Below the pieces are notes generated by a model. The model was not told the DNA's origin and ran no database searches. It saw nothing but the letters and a program-made list of their open reading frames with translations. 64,000 nucleotides of DNA, from contig NC_092670.1 of NCBI RefSeq assembly GCF_964355755.1, positions 15,685,201 to 15,749,200 on the forward strand. The letters are read 5' to 3'. Made by a program: the position numbers and the translations under genes. This document shows, one piece after another, positions 15,996 to 44,300 of the stretch (within the stretch, counting starts at the first letter, position 1; the number at the start of each line of letters is the position of its first letter). This DNA comes from Antedon mediterranea. Taxonomy: Eukaryota > Echinodermata > Crinoidea > Comatulida > Antedonidae.

Positions 15996-16004
15996 TTGAT
16001 AAAA

Positions 16005-32527
<16,523 letters not shown>

Positions 32528-32570
32528 TGATGTTTTCTAAATATCTACGCATATTCTTAAATTTGATGTG

Positions 32571-32576
32571 AATAAA
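32571..32576 (+). terminator. ACO2: ACO2 poly(A) signal AATAAA
   Basis: AATAAA 44 nt after the stop codon; the first canonical signal downstream of ACO2. Confidence 0.65.
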
Positions 32577-33549
32577 AATCATAATGACCATAATGGACTT
32601 TATTATAAACTTATTTGGTCACAATAATATTACAATATTTGAAATATGTTGTATATGAACTAATAAATTAATGTACAGAAATGAAGAAATTATGATTTTC
32701 GAGGATTGTTTGTAAGAAAAAAATGTTTAGTTTGTAATGATTGTACTATGTATTGTACAAATAGCATTTTAAAATAATATAATTCACAAGTTATTAGGTC
32801 ACAAAGGTACACTGCTGGAAGTGTGTTTTACAGTAATGGTGTAGCATTTTAAGATATTGTTGGGTCACAAAGTGAAAGGTTGTGTGTTTTTGAGTAAATT
32901 AATTTGCTTGTGTTATGTTTGATATAGGGCATGGTTACAATTTCACAAAGAACTGCAAACAATGATACCAATATCATATGATTTTATAGGAACATTTTCT
33001 GTCTATATAGGTAGGCATTTATATAGCACTTAATACACAAGTCTATGCATTTTACAAATTGTTTGGAAATGACAAGCATAGGACATAATGAATGGTAAAT
33101 AAAAGTTACATAATGCAGTAAACCTACCTATTGTTTTTTTACTGGTTTATTTTTCCATTTATTGTATACAAAAATCATCAACTGAAGTTCAAGATGAGCA
33201 ATTTTGAGTGGGATATTTTTTAATTTGGAATTTACACCAATGCCCTAAGGATTGTTTTAAGGACTGAACATATGACTGACGGGAATGTAAACCATCTTCC
33301 CAAAGTTAACTATACAACTATAGAGGCCTAGCACTGTCCTTTTGAACATGGACACTTTCCTGTAAAAGAGCAAGTTCTTTATTTGGTACTAAATTGTACT
33401 GCCAATTCCTATTTAGAGGACAACCCTGTTAATTAAGAGGACACTTTTGGGGTTTCCAAATGTGTCCCTTAATAAGGGTCCCTGACAGCGAAAACAGAAA
33501 AAGTGGTCCCTATTGTACAACCTCGCGTCATAATCGCTTTACAGACAAG

Positions 33550-33660
33550 GCACTTTTGACCAATCAGCAGACGACCAATGAGAGAAAGGGCGGGCAGACG
33601 ATGCGGCTTAAACGGCGGTGATAGACCACAGCTTTGAATTTCGGACAAAGGTAACATAAA
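33550..33660. promoter_or_regulatory. Promoter-like CCAAT/GC-box cluster with no assigned gene
   Basis: Two CCAAT boxes (GACCAATCAGC and GACCAATGAGA) about 15 bp apart are followed by a GGGCGGGC GC box in a locally GC-rich patch. On the + strand a donor-like CAAAG|GTAACA follows at about 33650. Nearby open frames resemble no protein known to me, so a noncoding transcript or a repeat-borne promoter are the options. Confidence 0.3.
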
Positions 33661-34837
33661 TAGATCAATTAATCGATTTACTCTAGCAAATTCCATATAT
33701 AATCTATCGATGGTAAAGGACGAAACTATGTGGAATGTTATTGTAAAACAAGAAAAACAAGAAAGCTTTTAAGGTAGGCCTTATTTTTAAGATTACATTG
33801 TGTGCACGTCATGCCGACTCCTCAGCTGGCCACGTCGTTGGGAGTGAAGTGCGTCTTATACTTAGCCTATACTTTGAAACTTAGGCTAAGCCTACTTATT
33901 ACCAATAATCAAGATTGGCTGCAGTCTACATAGAATTGTGCAGATGCATATTATAAATGACATAATTTTCGAGAATCATCCTAGAATACTACAAAATCAA
34001 AACTATGGATAATTTTCCTGTAAAAAGAAAAAAAGGTAGGCCTAGCTAGCCACTATTTATTTACTTACACCAGCCTGACTGTAGTGAATTGGTATGGTCT
34101 CAGTCGACAGCCTAAAACTAAGCCATGAAGTTTGCCACGACTACTAGCCTAGGCTTAAAGTTATTAAATATTATGAAAGGTTTCTTTATAAAATAATTAA
34201 AAGTTTACAATGTGTCATGGATCGAATGAAGCCTTATTAGTCTTATTCTTGATTCAGGCAAGCTAGGCATAGACATATCATTGTGGTAGGCCTAATTAAA
34301 GTTACCTACAGTAGCCTGCCAGCATCTAGGTATAGAATGACTATAACTAGGCATTTAACTTAGCCTTCTAGTATAGTAGTATATATTTATTTTAATATTA
34401 TGTTTACCCAAGTCATAATAATCATACTGTATAACATTAAAATATATTGTTGTTTTTTTGGTATTGGAAATAACATTTTTGTTTACAGCATCATGCATGA
34501 TCCAATAGTTACAGACTTCAAATATTGAAAGAGAACATCCAGAAAGTGGGCCTGAGGCAAATAAGAAATAAAAAATCATGAAATAGGTACAGTAGGTAAT
34601 ACTTAGTTTATTATTACCCATTAATATGTGATAAAACCAAATAGTGTTTGTGGGAAAACGTGACTCGTGACAACAAATTAGTTTTCTTGGCTTTTTTGTA
34701 AAGAAATGCTTTATTCACATAAAAATTTCAGCAAATAAAACAGAATCACAGATGAATATAATTACTGCAATAAGAAATACAATTCAAAACCTTTGGGGTT
34801 GTATACTGGTTAGCAGAAGATTAGTTGGTACTTTAAT

Positions 34838-34900
34838 CAGGGCCATAGCCAGGATCTGTCAAGGGGGGTTCAGACACTAAGTATTTGGGTCACGGCAATC
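34838..34900 (+). repeat. Terminus of a dispersed CAGGGCCRTAGCCAGG element
   Basis: CAGGGCCATAGCCAGGATCT and the following AAGGGGGGTTC...TATTTGGGTCAC match the inverse of the right end of the element at 61797-62169. The other end was not found. Confidence 0.65.
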
Positions 34901-35207
34901 ATTATTATCGTCCTATTATTATAACTTCCTCTTTTTTGACTACTTCATCATTGTTATACTCGTAGTCTTCAATGTAACACAATGAAAGTCTGTGGGCATG
35001 TTAAAACAAATTAAACACAAAACCATTTTTTTTTTTGCATATGATATTATTATAAAAAAAAATACAGTAGTACAATATGCTACACTACACTTGTAGTAAC
35101 AAATGAAATCGGGGCATCTGAGGCCCTTTCATAGTGATATTTCTCAGCACAATCAGATAACTGCATAAATAAATAAACATCTATTTTACAAATCTGTATG
35201 ATACAAC

Positions 35208-35213
35208 TTTATT
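35208..35213 (-). terminator. BRAT1: Candidate BRAT1 poly(A) signal at MITE edge
   Basis: TTTATT on the + strand is AATAAA on the BRAT1 strand, about 160 nt after the stop codon. It overlaps the TTAA flank of MITE copy 12. Confidence 0.5.
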
Positions 35214-35215
35214 AA

Positions 35216-35348
35216 GCTCTGTCTACACTATCAAACTTTATGTGACAAAACAATGTGATGTGCCCATATATAGACAAGATGATGTCATATCACTACCATA
35301 TTTTGGCACACCTTTTTTGTCAAACTAGTTTGATAGTGTGGACAGAGC
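35216..35348 (-). mobile_element. Palindromic MITE, copy 12, in BRAT1 3' UTR
   Basis: The cleanest copy: perfect TTAA on both sides (35212-35215 and 35349-35352), termini GCTCTGTCTACACTATCAAA and GACAGAGC. It lies 20-25 nt beyond the BRAT1 stop codon. Confidence 0.95.
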
Positions 35349-35371
35349 TTAAGATCAGAAAGTATTCTACA

Positions 35372-38300
35372 TCAATAACAATCAATCAACTGTTCAGTTC
35401 CATCACGAGGTGTTGCTGTAGCAACAATATCTTCCAGCAACAGCAGTGGATTTGTGGAGTAATCGTTTATGATGAGCGATTTTTCATCAACAATCTTATC
35501 AAAATTGGTGCTTAGCAACTCCATCACAAAATCCAAGTTGGATTTAAAATCGCTAATATCTGTGAACCCTAATTCACATCGCAATTTCTCGCAGCAGTTA
35601 CACATTATTATTGATTTATTTATTTTTTGGTTGTGTATTAGTTGTTTCAGATTTTCAATTGTTAATCCATTTGACGTCAATCCATTACGAAGTTTGATAA
35701 GAACCTTACAACACGCTACCCCTACAAGTCTATCATGATCAGATACAGATTCCATTAATTTCTGTAGACCCATTTTATGTAGACACGTTAAAGCAAATAC
35801 TAAACAACTTAATCTACTGTGATTAGTTGTGTAATTACAACTCTTGTTCTCATTAGGTAAGAAATCTTTTAAGATAATTTTCATAATATCTGCCCAGAAG
35901 TCTATTGCTTTTATTTTAACTTCCCAATCAATATCACTTAGTGCTTGATTAACAGCAACCATACAAAAATTCCACATGTTTGTGTTGGTAGATTTATCTA
36001 TCAGAGTATGGTCTACACGAGGCACTGTTTTATGTTCATCGAAGTTACCAGCATTTTCAATATCAGTTGGAAAAATGTCAGTTTGATTGTCTGTCCCCTG
36101 AAAGTCTGCTATAGCGATGGTAGGCTGTTTAGTTTGGCACACTGTGTTGAAACTTTCGCATGATTCGGGGTTGAACTTAAGAATTATACTTAGAAAATCT
36201 CTGTCATGTGTCAGCAAAGACAAAGATTCAATAGCAGCTCGCCGAGCAAAACCACCATCGTCGGTAGCTACTATGCGACACAACTCCATCAATACATCCT
36301 CCTGTAAAAAATGATATTACATTACTGTGGTTTGATATGAATCAGCAATAGCAATTAAACAAATATCATGTTATATTACAAACTGCAGTAATTATTTTGA
36401 ACAATATTGTACAAAACCTTGATAAGTTCAGGGATTACTGTATTATATATACATTGCCTTTTAAATCTTACTTATACTATATACCTAGCCTCATTAATGT
36501 AAATTTATGGCATGATTTCTTGCATACAAATAAAGCCGTGGATAAATAAAAACAAAATATATTGTAAAGTTAAACAAGTCTATTTTTTAAACCATGATTA
36601 AAAATGACATTAATAAATTTTATGTACTTATAAAAAAAAAAAACTTAAAAATTCAGGCCATCTTTCTGATACTCAAATAAAATATAGATCCAATAACATT
36701 TTGTTATAAAACATACAAATCCTCAAATACTGAAAGAGCTTTAACAAGATACCTTGGATAAGTTGCATTCTGTGAGAAATGCTTCGGTTAGATCCTTGCT
36801 CAGCAGCAATAATCTACTCATAGAGACAGCTGCAGTTGCACGTACGTAGCTCTCTGTATCTTTAATCCGTTCCCATAAAGACAGAGAAACCTTATGTTTC
36901 TTAACCCAGTCTACAATATCACCTAAAAAATAAACAAATTAAAATGTACAATCTACATATCAATTTATGGGTATAGACAAATTTATTCACAAACACCCAC
37001 TTTATTGTATGTGATGGACAAATAAAACCCACACAATAATCCACATAATCTACCCACTCATCAACACATCTTAAGCATTACTTACATATACCATGGACCT
37101 ATCTAATTTATAGGTTCATGCATATACTAATATAAATTTTATTAAGAAAATTGTTATCCACATGCCTGTCTACCCACTTGATACTGGGAATCCCAGATAC
37201 CTACCTGTCCATTCGCCCACACAATCTGTCTAATTCTATTAATATTTCAATATGCAGTGCTTAATTTTTGTAAATCTGGAGCTGAATTAAATCCTTTTTT
37301 TAATCTTTACTGCACTTTACATACAGTATTTGCATAATGCTAATACATTAATTATTATTTAAATTGACGAATAAGAGATCTAACTTACATGTTCCAATAC
37401 GTAGAACATGATCGATGAAACCAACACCAGAATCTCGTCTTTCCCAATTAGGGTCATGTATCAGCTTCTGGATACCAGAGGCTAGAATATTACCATCATC
37501 AGTGCTGTACAAAGAGTCTAGGCAACATGCCACTTCTAATGCTTTTGTTAGCAGCTAAAAAAAATTTAAAAAAGTTTCGAAGTTGAAACAAACACATTAT
37601 ATATCATTATCTTTTTAAACTTGTTTTTATAAAATCATAATTTTTCTACAGATTTACAAAAAGATATATAAAACATAATTTCTACAAGATCGCCATGATG
37701 AAATTCAAGTGGAATACATTATGCAATGTCATACACAATTTCAGTTAAAAGGAAACAATTAAGGAAGGCGGAACTGAATGTCAGACTAATTAACAGTAAG
37801 TAAACACTGCCTTGATTCAATCAGTTTTTTGACTTGGTTCACAATAAATTTAAATTACTCGCGAACAACCAATTACACTTATCTATGAAGATTGCAACAG
37901 TAATTAAAAAGTACTATTAACACATGCTGCTAATTGGTTGTTAGGTAAATAAGAAAACATAAGCTTCAGTCGTTGACGTGATCCTATAAACGTGAACTTA
38001 GCAATTAACTAACAATAAGTAGGTAATATTTCAGTCAGTCAAAGATGTTTTGATTATCAAGTTTAGTACATAGTACGATTCAGTAATCTTTGAATAACAC
38101 ACAAATTCGTTTTATTTTATATTGTAATAGAAATACATTCGTAGAAATACAGTATTTGGTAGAAAAGGCGGTCTAAGTTATGATGGTCAGATTTAATCAT
38201 AATCATAAAGTGGTAACAATTAAACACCATTATTTTTTGTTTTATTTTCGAAAAGTTTTATTTTTTGTGTGAAAATTATATGCAAAAATAATATTAGGAA

Positions 38301-41300
38301 CAATTAAGTTAAAACCAAATCTTTAGCTGTAAGATTGCAAACTAAAAGAAATTAATTACAGCTTCACGGTTTACATATTTCAGATATTTTTGACACATTA
38401 TTTATGGAAAGTTATTCTATTTTAAAGGTTACTGTAATAAATCTATGAAAATTGGTTAATTAATAGTTAAAAATTCATATAGCATTCACAAGCTGAATTT
38501 AATTATTAAAATATAATTTTGAAAGTAGTAATTGACCATACGTTGTACACAAACTGAATACATATTTCAAATGGTTGGTATAGTATAGCAGTAGTTTTAG
38601 TATCAATATTTCCTATTCCAAGGAGTTTATCTTTTCAACCCTGTTGGTTTGTCTGTTTGTTGGCTTGCTTTATTTGTGAGCGCCTAGAGGCCACAGGTTT
38701 CTGATTCTCCCCAAACGTGGCCATAATGATGTAAGATTAAAAATCTTGAGAGAGTTTGATTTATCTAAAACAAGGCGAGATGGCATGAGTTCATAAACTG
38801 TCTGTATATACTATACTCCCTTATTTGTGTTCCCAGGCAAAAAACGCTTTACTTTCATTGGTACAGAATAAAAATGCCCATGTGTATTAAAGACTTGGCA
38901 TCAAAAAGATGAGGAATATTTTGTCTAAACAAAGTTCATTAGACTCTAGCATGAACCAGTTATATTACAAAAATGCTTCTTTGTTGAACAAACTATATTG
39001 TTGATAATATTCATAAATCATAAAATTCATCATAACACTCCTGAGCCAAAAAATGAATAATCTTTACCAAGTCAAGCGTTGAGTAAATATTGATGCAAGG
39101 ATAATATCTGTCAAACTTGTTAGAATAATATCAACATTGTCACTTCAGAAAATGAATGAGCTTAAGACAGTTCATTTTATGAACACAAAGAAATCATAGT
39201 TCTATAACGCATCAAAATTTCATAAATACTTGATGCAGGATCGAGGGAGTGATATGATATCTAATAATTTTTTCTATCTTTCCTAAATCACAAATGCAGA
39301 AATAAAATACAGTTAATGCATTTCAACATACTGATACATCTGTGTTGGGGTCTTGCACAACAACATTTATAGAACACAGCAGTTGAAGTGGCCAAGGCAT
39401 GACTGTAAAACAAAATAAAGAATATATAAAAAACATAAATATATAATTATTGCAAGGTTATTCAGCCTGATAATTGCAAGATTAAAATTTCTCATGATTG
39501 TTTAATTTTTTTGGCTGAATTTAATGAGATTAATATAAATCAATTAAAGCTAATTAGATAGTCAGTTCTTTCTAATTAGAAAGCTTATTTTCATTGATTG
39601 TTTGTGTTGATTTTGTAATAGCACATAAGTATGGTCAGAAGAGACAAAATCATGATGGTATAATTAAGTTTCTTAGAAAAGTCTTGAGGAAAGGTTCACT
39701 TGAGGTATAACAACTAGCTTTCATCATAATATAATTATTCAATAACTACTTTTTATTATAGTCATGCTTTCGTATCTAAAAAATACTCAATGTTTTCATA
39801 GATTCTGAGATTATTTATCAGAGCAAGGAATATTATTATCATGCCCTTTACAACAGCGCCTCAAAGAATGCAAAACATTCTTGAAATCAATCATTGAAAT
39901 GGATTAAGAGAAAAAGAAAAGCAATCAGTTTTCCAGAGTGTGTTGCTGTTTATAAATGACATTTTACCATCATAGTAAATCATAATAGGGAAAGTAGTTT
40001 TTTTTTAAATAGTGATTCTGCATACAGATTGTAGTACAGTATTCCAATATGCAGAATCTTCTTTCATATCATTGAACAACACTCAGTATGGCTTTAACTC
40101 AACTGTATCTTTGTTTATGTATTGGTGGATTTTGGAAAAAAGTTATAGAAATTGGTATCAGATTCTATTGTAGTACTGTACTAACCTTTTGTACTTTTAG
40201 ACTTGCATACAATTGCCAGGATATCAAAGCATTTCTTACTCAATTTTGTAGAACCAATAAGAGAGTTCATCAATGGGTTTGGCTCACATTGTTCATGTAT
40301 GCCTTCTAGTAGTTTGACAAGTAACTTCAAAATATGCATTGTCTCTTCCTCTGTCAGATCCATCTAAGTATAGATACGGTAGGAGTTAAGGTGTCTGTCA
40401 CAGAATGGTAGAGGAGTATTATAATAGTGCAAGTTCATGGCTGTGAAAAAGAGGACTTTCAGTCTGTTATTGTTGTTGAAGCTTTTTAAATATAGACTTT
40501 TAATTATCATTACATTTTTATTTTATTTTTCGAATTAACCCTTCCAGTTTAGCCCAGTGGGTTAACTGATATTCAGGGACACATCAGTTTTCACAATTTA
40601 GCCAAGTTTGCCATTGAAAATTTTATGTGAACAATTGAAACTACCCAAAAATAACACTGTCAATCTATATTTTAGAATTCACCTAAAATTCAATGAACAC
40701 TAGTTACATTATGCTTATTATAATGTGCAATAACATTCTTTTTCCTGCTAGTAGTGGTTGCCATATAACCTTTAATAGTGCAAGTTGTTTATTATTCTTG
40801 ACTAAGAAATCAGATCAAATATTCTAAGCTCCTACATGATGCTTTTAATTTTAATCAATACAATATCTCAGATTTGAATGGATACGTTCAAGGTAACTTG
40901 TTGTTTATTCTGATTAATGTAATTAAAAACAAATTTGTGCTGCCATCTTTTGCTGATATTAACCTTCTGAAGGAATTCATTTCTTTTTTAGGAACAGTAC
41001 CCTTAATATGACTTTATAAAAAAAGGGGGAAACCCAGATAATTTCCCCTCAGAGATTTGATATTACGATTTATGTAATTTCACAAGAGGTATTGTGTAAA
41101 GATAGAAATGCCACAAGCAAAATTCAACTCTGATCTGCTGATGATTAGCACAGAAATGAAAATAATCTATTAGACATTCAGAAATTTATTTAAAAAAGGC
41201 ATAAAAAAAGTTTTAGATATTTAAAGGCTGGGTAAAAAGCTGATCTATATTTAATTTCCTGCTGTATTTGTTGCCACTATACATCTGACAGATTGTTGCA

Positions 41301-44300
41301 AACATGCTAATTGCTTGTAGGCAGCACTGAGTATCAATAGCAAAGATGTAGACACAATGTAAGGGAGTTGACCAATTACAATTGACAGTTTGAATAATCC
41401 ATCACCTGTGATTGGTTAAATCACTTATGTTGTGCTTACGTCCTTGCGTATGTTCTAGTGGGAACCAAGCATTAGAGATATAATATTTGTTACTGTGTGT
41501 AAACAGGTTAAGGTTAGCCAACCTTACACAACTACTGATTTTTTCTTGTCTTAATGTGCATGTGGAAACACAATGGCAAAAGACGACCTATCACCACGGT
41601 CGCTTAGTCTTATTATTTTTAGCTTCTTAATGGTGATAGAACTTTCTCATTCTGTTTTTCTCCTTAAATGAGTTTAGGATTAAGCTTCATCTATTCTGTT
41701 TATTTTTTTAGTTTTAAAATGTTCATATTTAACTATAAGGTAAAGTTTACTGTTACAAGTTTTGCTTCAAAATATTTTGAACTTTCCATTTTTAACCTTT
41801 ATGCATGTATCAGATTATATAAGCTCTAGCGCTTTCAATAACAATTTGTAGATAATCTTTATCTTGATATCATGATTGTAACTTATGCTAATTCTAAGTT
41901 CCTACTAGAGCCTACTTGAATTCCTGATTTAATTTAAAATATTAAATATCATATTTAAAAGAAACACAAAAAAATCAATTTGCACAATTTCGACATACAC
42001 AACATTTTAACATTAAATGTTTGTGATTACTAACTCATGTAACTACATTTTATTCACTTTTTAACATGTTTTATGCAATTATTTGGAAGCTTCTTCTATT
42101 CACACTATTTATATAATATTACCGTAAGTACTACAAAATAAACTTCTTTTGAAAAACAGTAAAATAATTTGAAAATGATCTTGTCACTACCTATTAAAAG
42201 TAAGGTTACTGTACTTAAAATGCTTACCTCTTTTACATTTTCTAATACCAAATTGAGTGAGGTAGACATCAGTTGGAAACAAGCAGCTTTGTTCTGTCGG
42301 CATATTTCCGACAGAATTACAGAACAATCCTTGTCAACAAATGTTACACACTCAGACAGCTCACCAGTTTGTAACAGAATTGGTAATAGAACCATCTCCA
42401 TATTGTTCTTTTTTTCAACACTAAAAATATGAATATGAATGAGCATTATTACTTAGTTAATTGGGAAATGTTGGATTTCAACAAAAGACCAAAGTCCTTC
42501 TACAATCAAACTACCAAATAGCTAAAAGGCCATTTATTAAACAAACATTTTCTGGAGTGAATGAATAAAACTTCACTCTGCATTCACTCAGTTTGTTGAG
42601 AAATATTGTATTTGAACTAAAGACTTTTAAATACCAAACTACAAGGCCATTATTTACAATTCTAATTTTGTAATTTGTTGAATTTAATTTTAAATCCACT
42701 TGAAATAAAACGTTCTATTTCTCGTCAAGACTAATCCTTTTCTGTAATTCAGAGCATTGGCTATAATAATGACATCAATGTCTTGTATAATTTCTTTCTT
42801 TTCTTGCAAGGTAGTCTTAAGGCACATATATAATTGCTAAAATTATATTATTATCCATATATTATTTTTTTAAGTGGATTCAAGTCAGATCAATCACACA
42901 GAATTAGATTATTTATTTTCTCATTGAATCTTTGAACTTCAGTTAAAAGAGGAAGCAAAATTATTTTGGGGAAAACATTTGAATACTAGTATTTGTAAGG
43001 AAATATAATATCCACTATACAGTATTTTGTATTTAAAAATTAAATATTTAGTGTTTTTATCTATTGCATCAAGGGAAAATCGATTAAATTTAATCAATTC
43101 ATGATTTCTGTTTGGTGCGTAAAAAAGGCGAAATTGAATATCATACAATGTGACGGATAGGTATGTAATGTCATTAAAAGCTTTGAAATATAATGCACTT
43201 TAACAAATTGAGCGATAAAAATGCATTTAATATGGGTGCAGTGTTGCATAAAGTTTGTGAAATTTTGCAAACCCTATGTAGCATGAAATTCTATAGTAGT
43301 ATACAGATTTGCTGCAGTATTTTACTATAGTAATGTTATCCATTGTATTTTCACTATGCAGAAGTAAAGACATTTTTAAATAATTATTCAAATAAGGCAT
43401 AAATAAAAAACATACCTTTTATGGAATGATTTTTTAAATTTACTAAATCCATATTTGAATCATTAACTTTACACTACAGCATGTTAATAACTATTACTAT
43501 TGTACCAACCCACTTTCCTTTTTCACTAGCCTCAACTGAGACGACGTCACAAAAACTAATAAAATATATTGTTTACTGTAGAGATGTACTGTATATTCTT
43601 TGAAATCTTCATCGGGTTAAAAAGGTAAAAAGGCACAAAGATTACCTACTGTACCTCAGAAGGTTTTACACGTGGGAAGGACTAATATTAAATCAAGCCC
43701 TGAATTACAGAGAATGTCATTATTAATATTATGTTGTAACATTTTACCACATGTCTAGTAAATGTTTGATACAATGGACATCAAAAACGTTTTGCACTAT
43801 TAACATCGACACATACAGACAGATCTGATGTCAGCTATAAGACTGGATTAAACAGTCTTATGAATACTAGCTGAATACCGTATACTATATATTTAGAAAA
43901 ACCAGACATTTCGAAAACTAAAAAATAAGCGGTGTTTTTAAAGAACAAATGAATTTATGTATAACAAATTAACATTTATACAATTTATCATTTAATTTTA
44001 CATGATTTTATCAAAACAATTTTTTATTATAAGTAAAATATAACAAAATAAAAACAAAGCAAAAGGATGTATATATCTCATCAAGCATTTCTACTGCAGA
44101 GTATTCAAAATTAATTTTATAACACCTTCATTCCGAGAAAGAATTGTAATTAAAATGATAAATAAAAAGTTGAAATATCAATAACAAATATTACAAAAAT
44201 GCTGTGCATCTTAACTAGTACTATCCCATCATGCATCACGCGATTGATTTTTTATTTGCAGAGTATGTCACAATAGGGAATAGTGTGTGTTCCATTCGCT

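Larger units (their letters stand above)
15619..16004. promoter_or_regulatory. Shared divergent promoter of CCDC40 (-) and ACO2 (+)
   Basis: Only 386 bp separate the two start codons, so both promoters and 5' UTRs must overlap this interval unless upstream noncoding exons exist. The CCDC40-proximal half is relatively GC-rich (about 15660-15790) with an inverted CCAAT box (ATTGG near 15645). The ACO2-proximal half carries a perfect CRE. No TATA box is apparent. Confidence 0.7.
32528..35207. other. Intergenic sequence between convergent ACO2 and BRAT1
   Basis: Starts with the ACO2 3' UTR. It then holds repeat-like stretches (AAGAGGACACTTTTGGGG near 33440), a promoter-like CCAAT/GC-box patch (33550-33660) and a dispersed-repeat end at 34838. 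No coding exon is recognised. Confidence 0.5.

Noticed and set aside
33469-33696. A 75-codon open frame on the - strand near the CCAAT cluster
   Set aside because: No recognisable homology, and it overlaps promoter-like sequence; likely chance.
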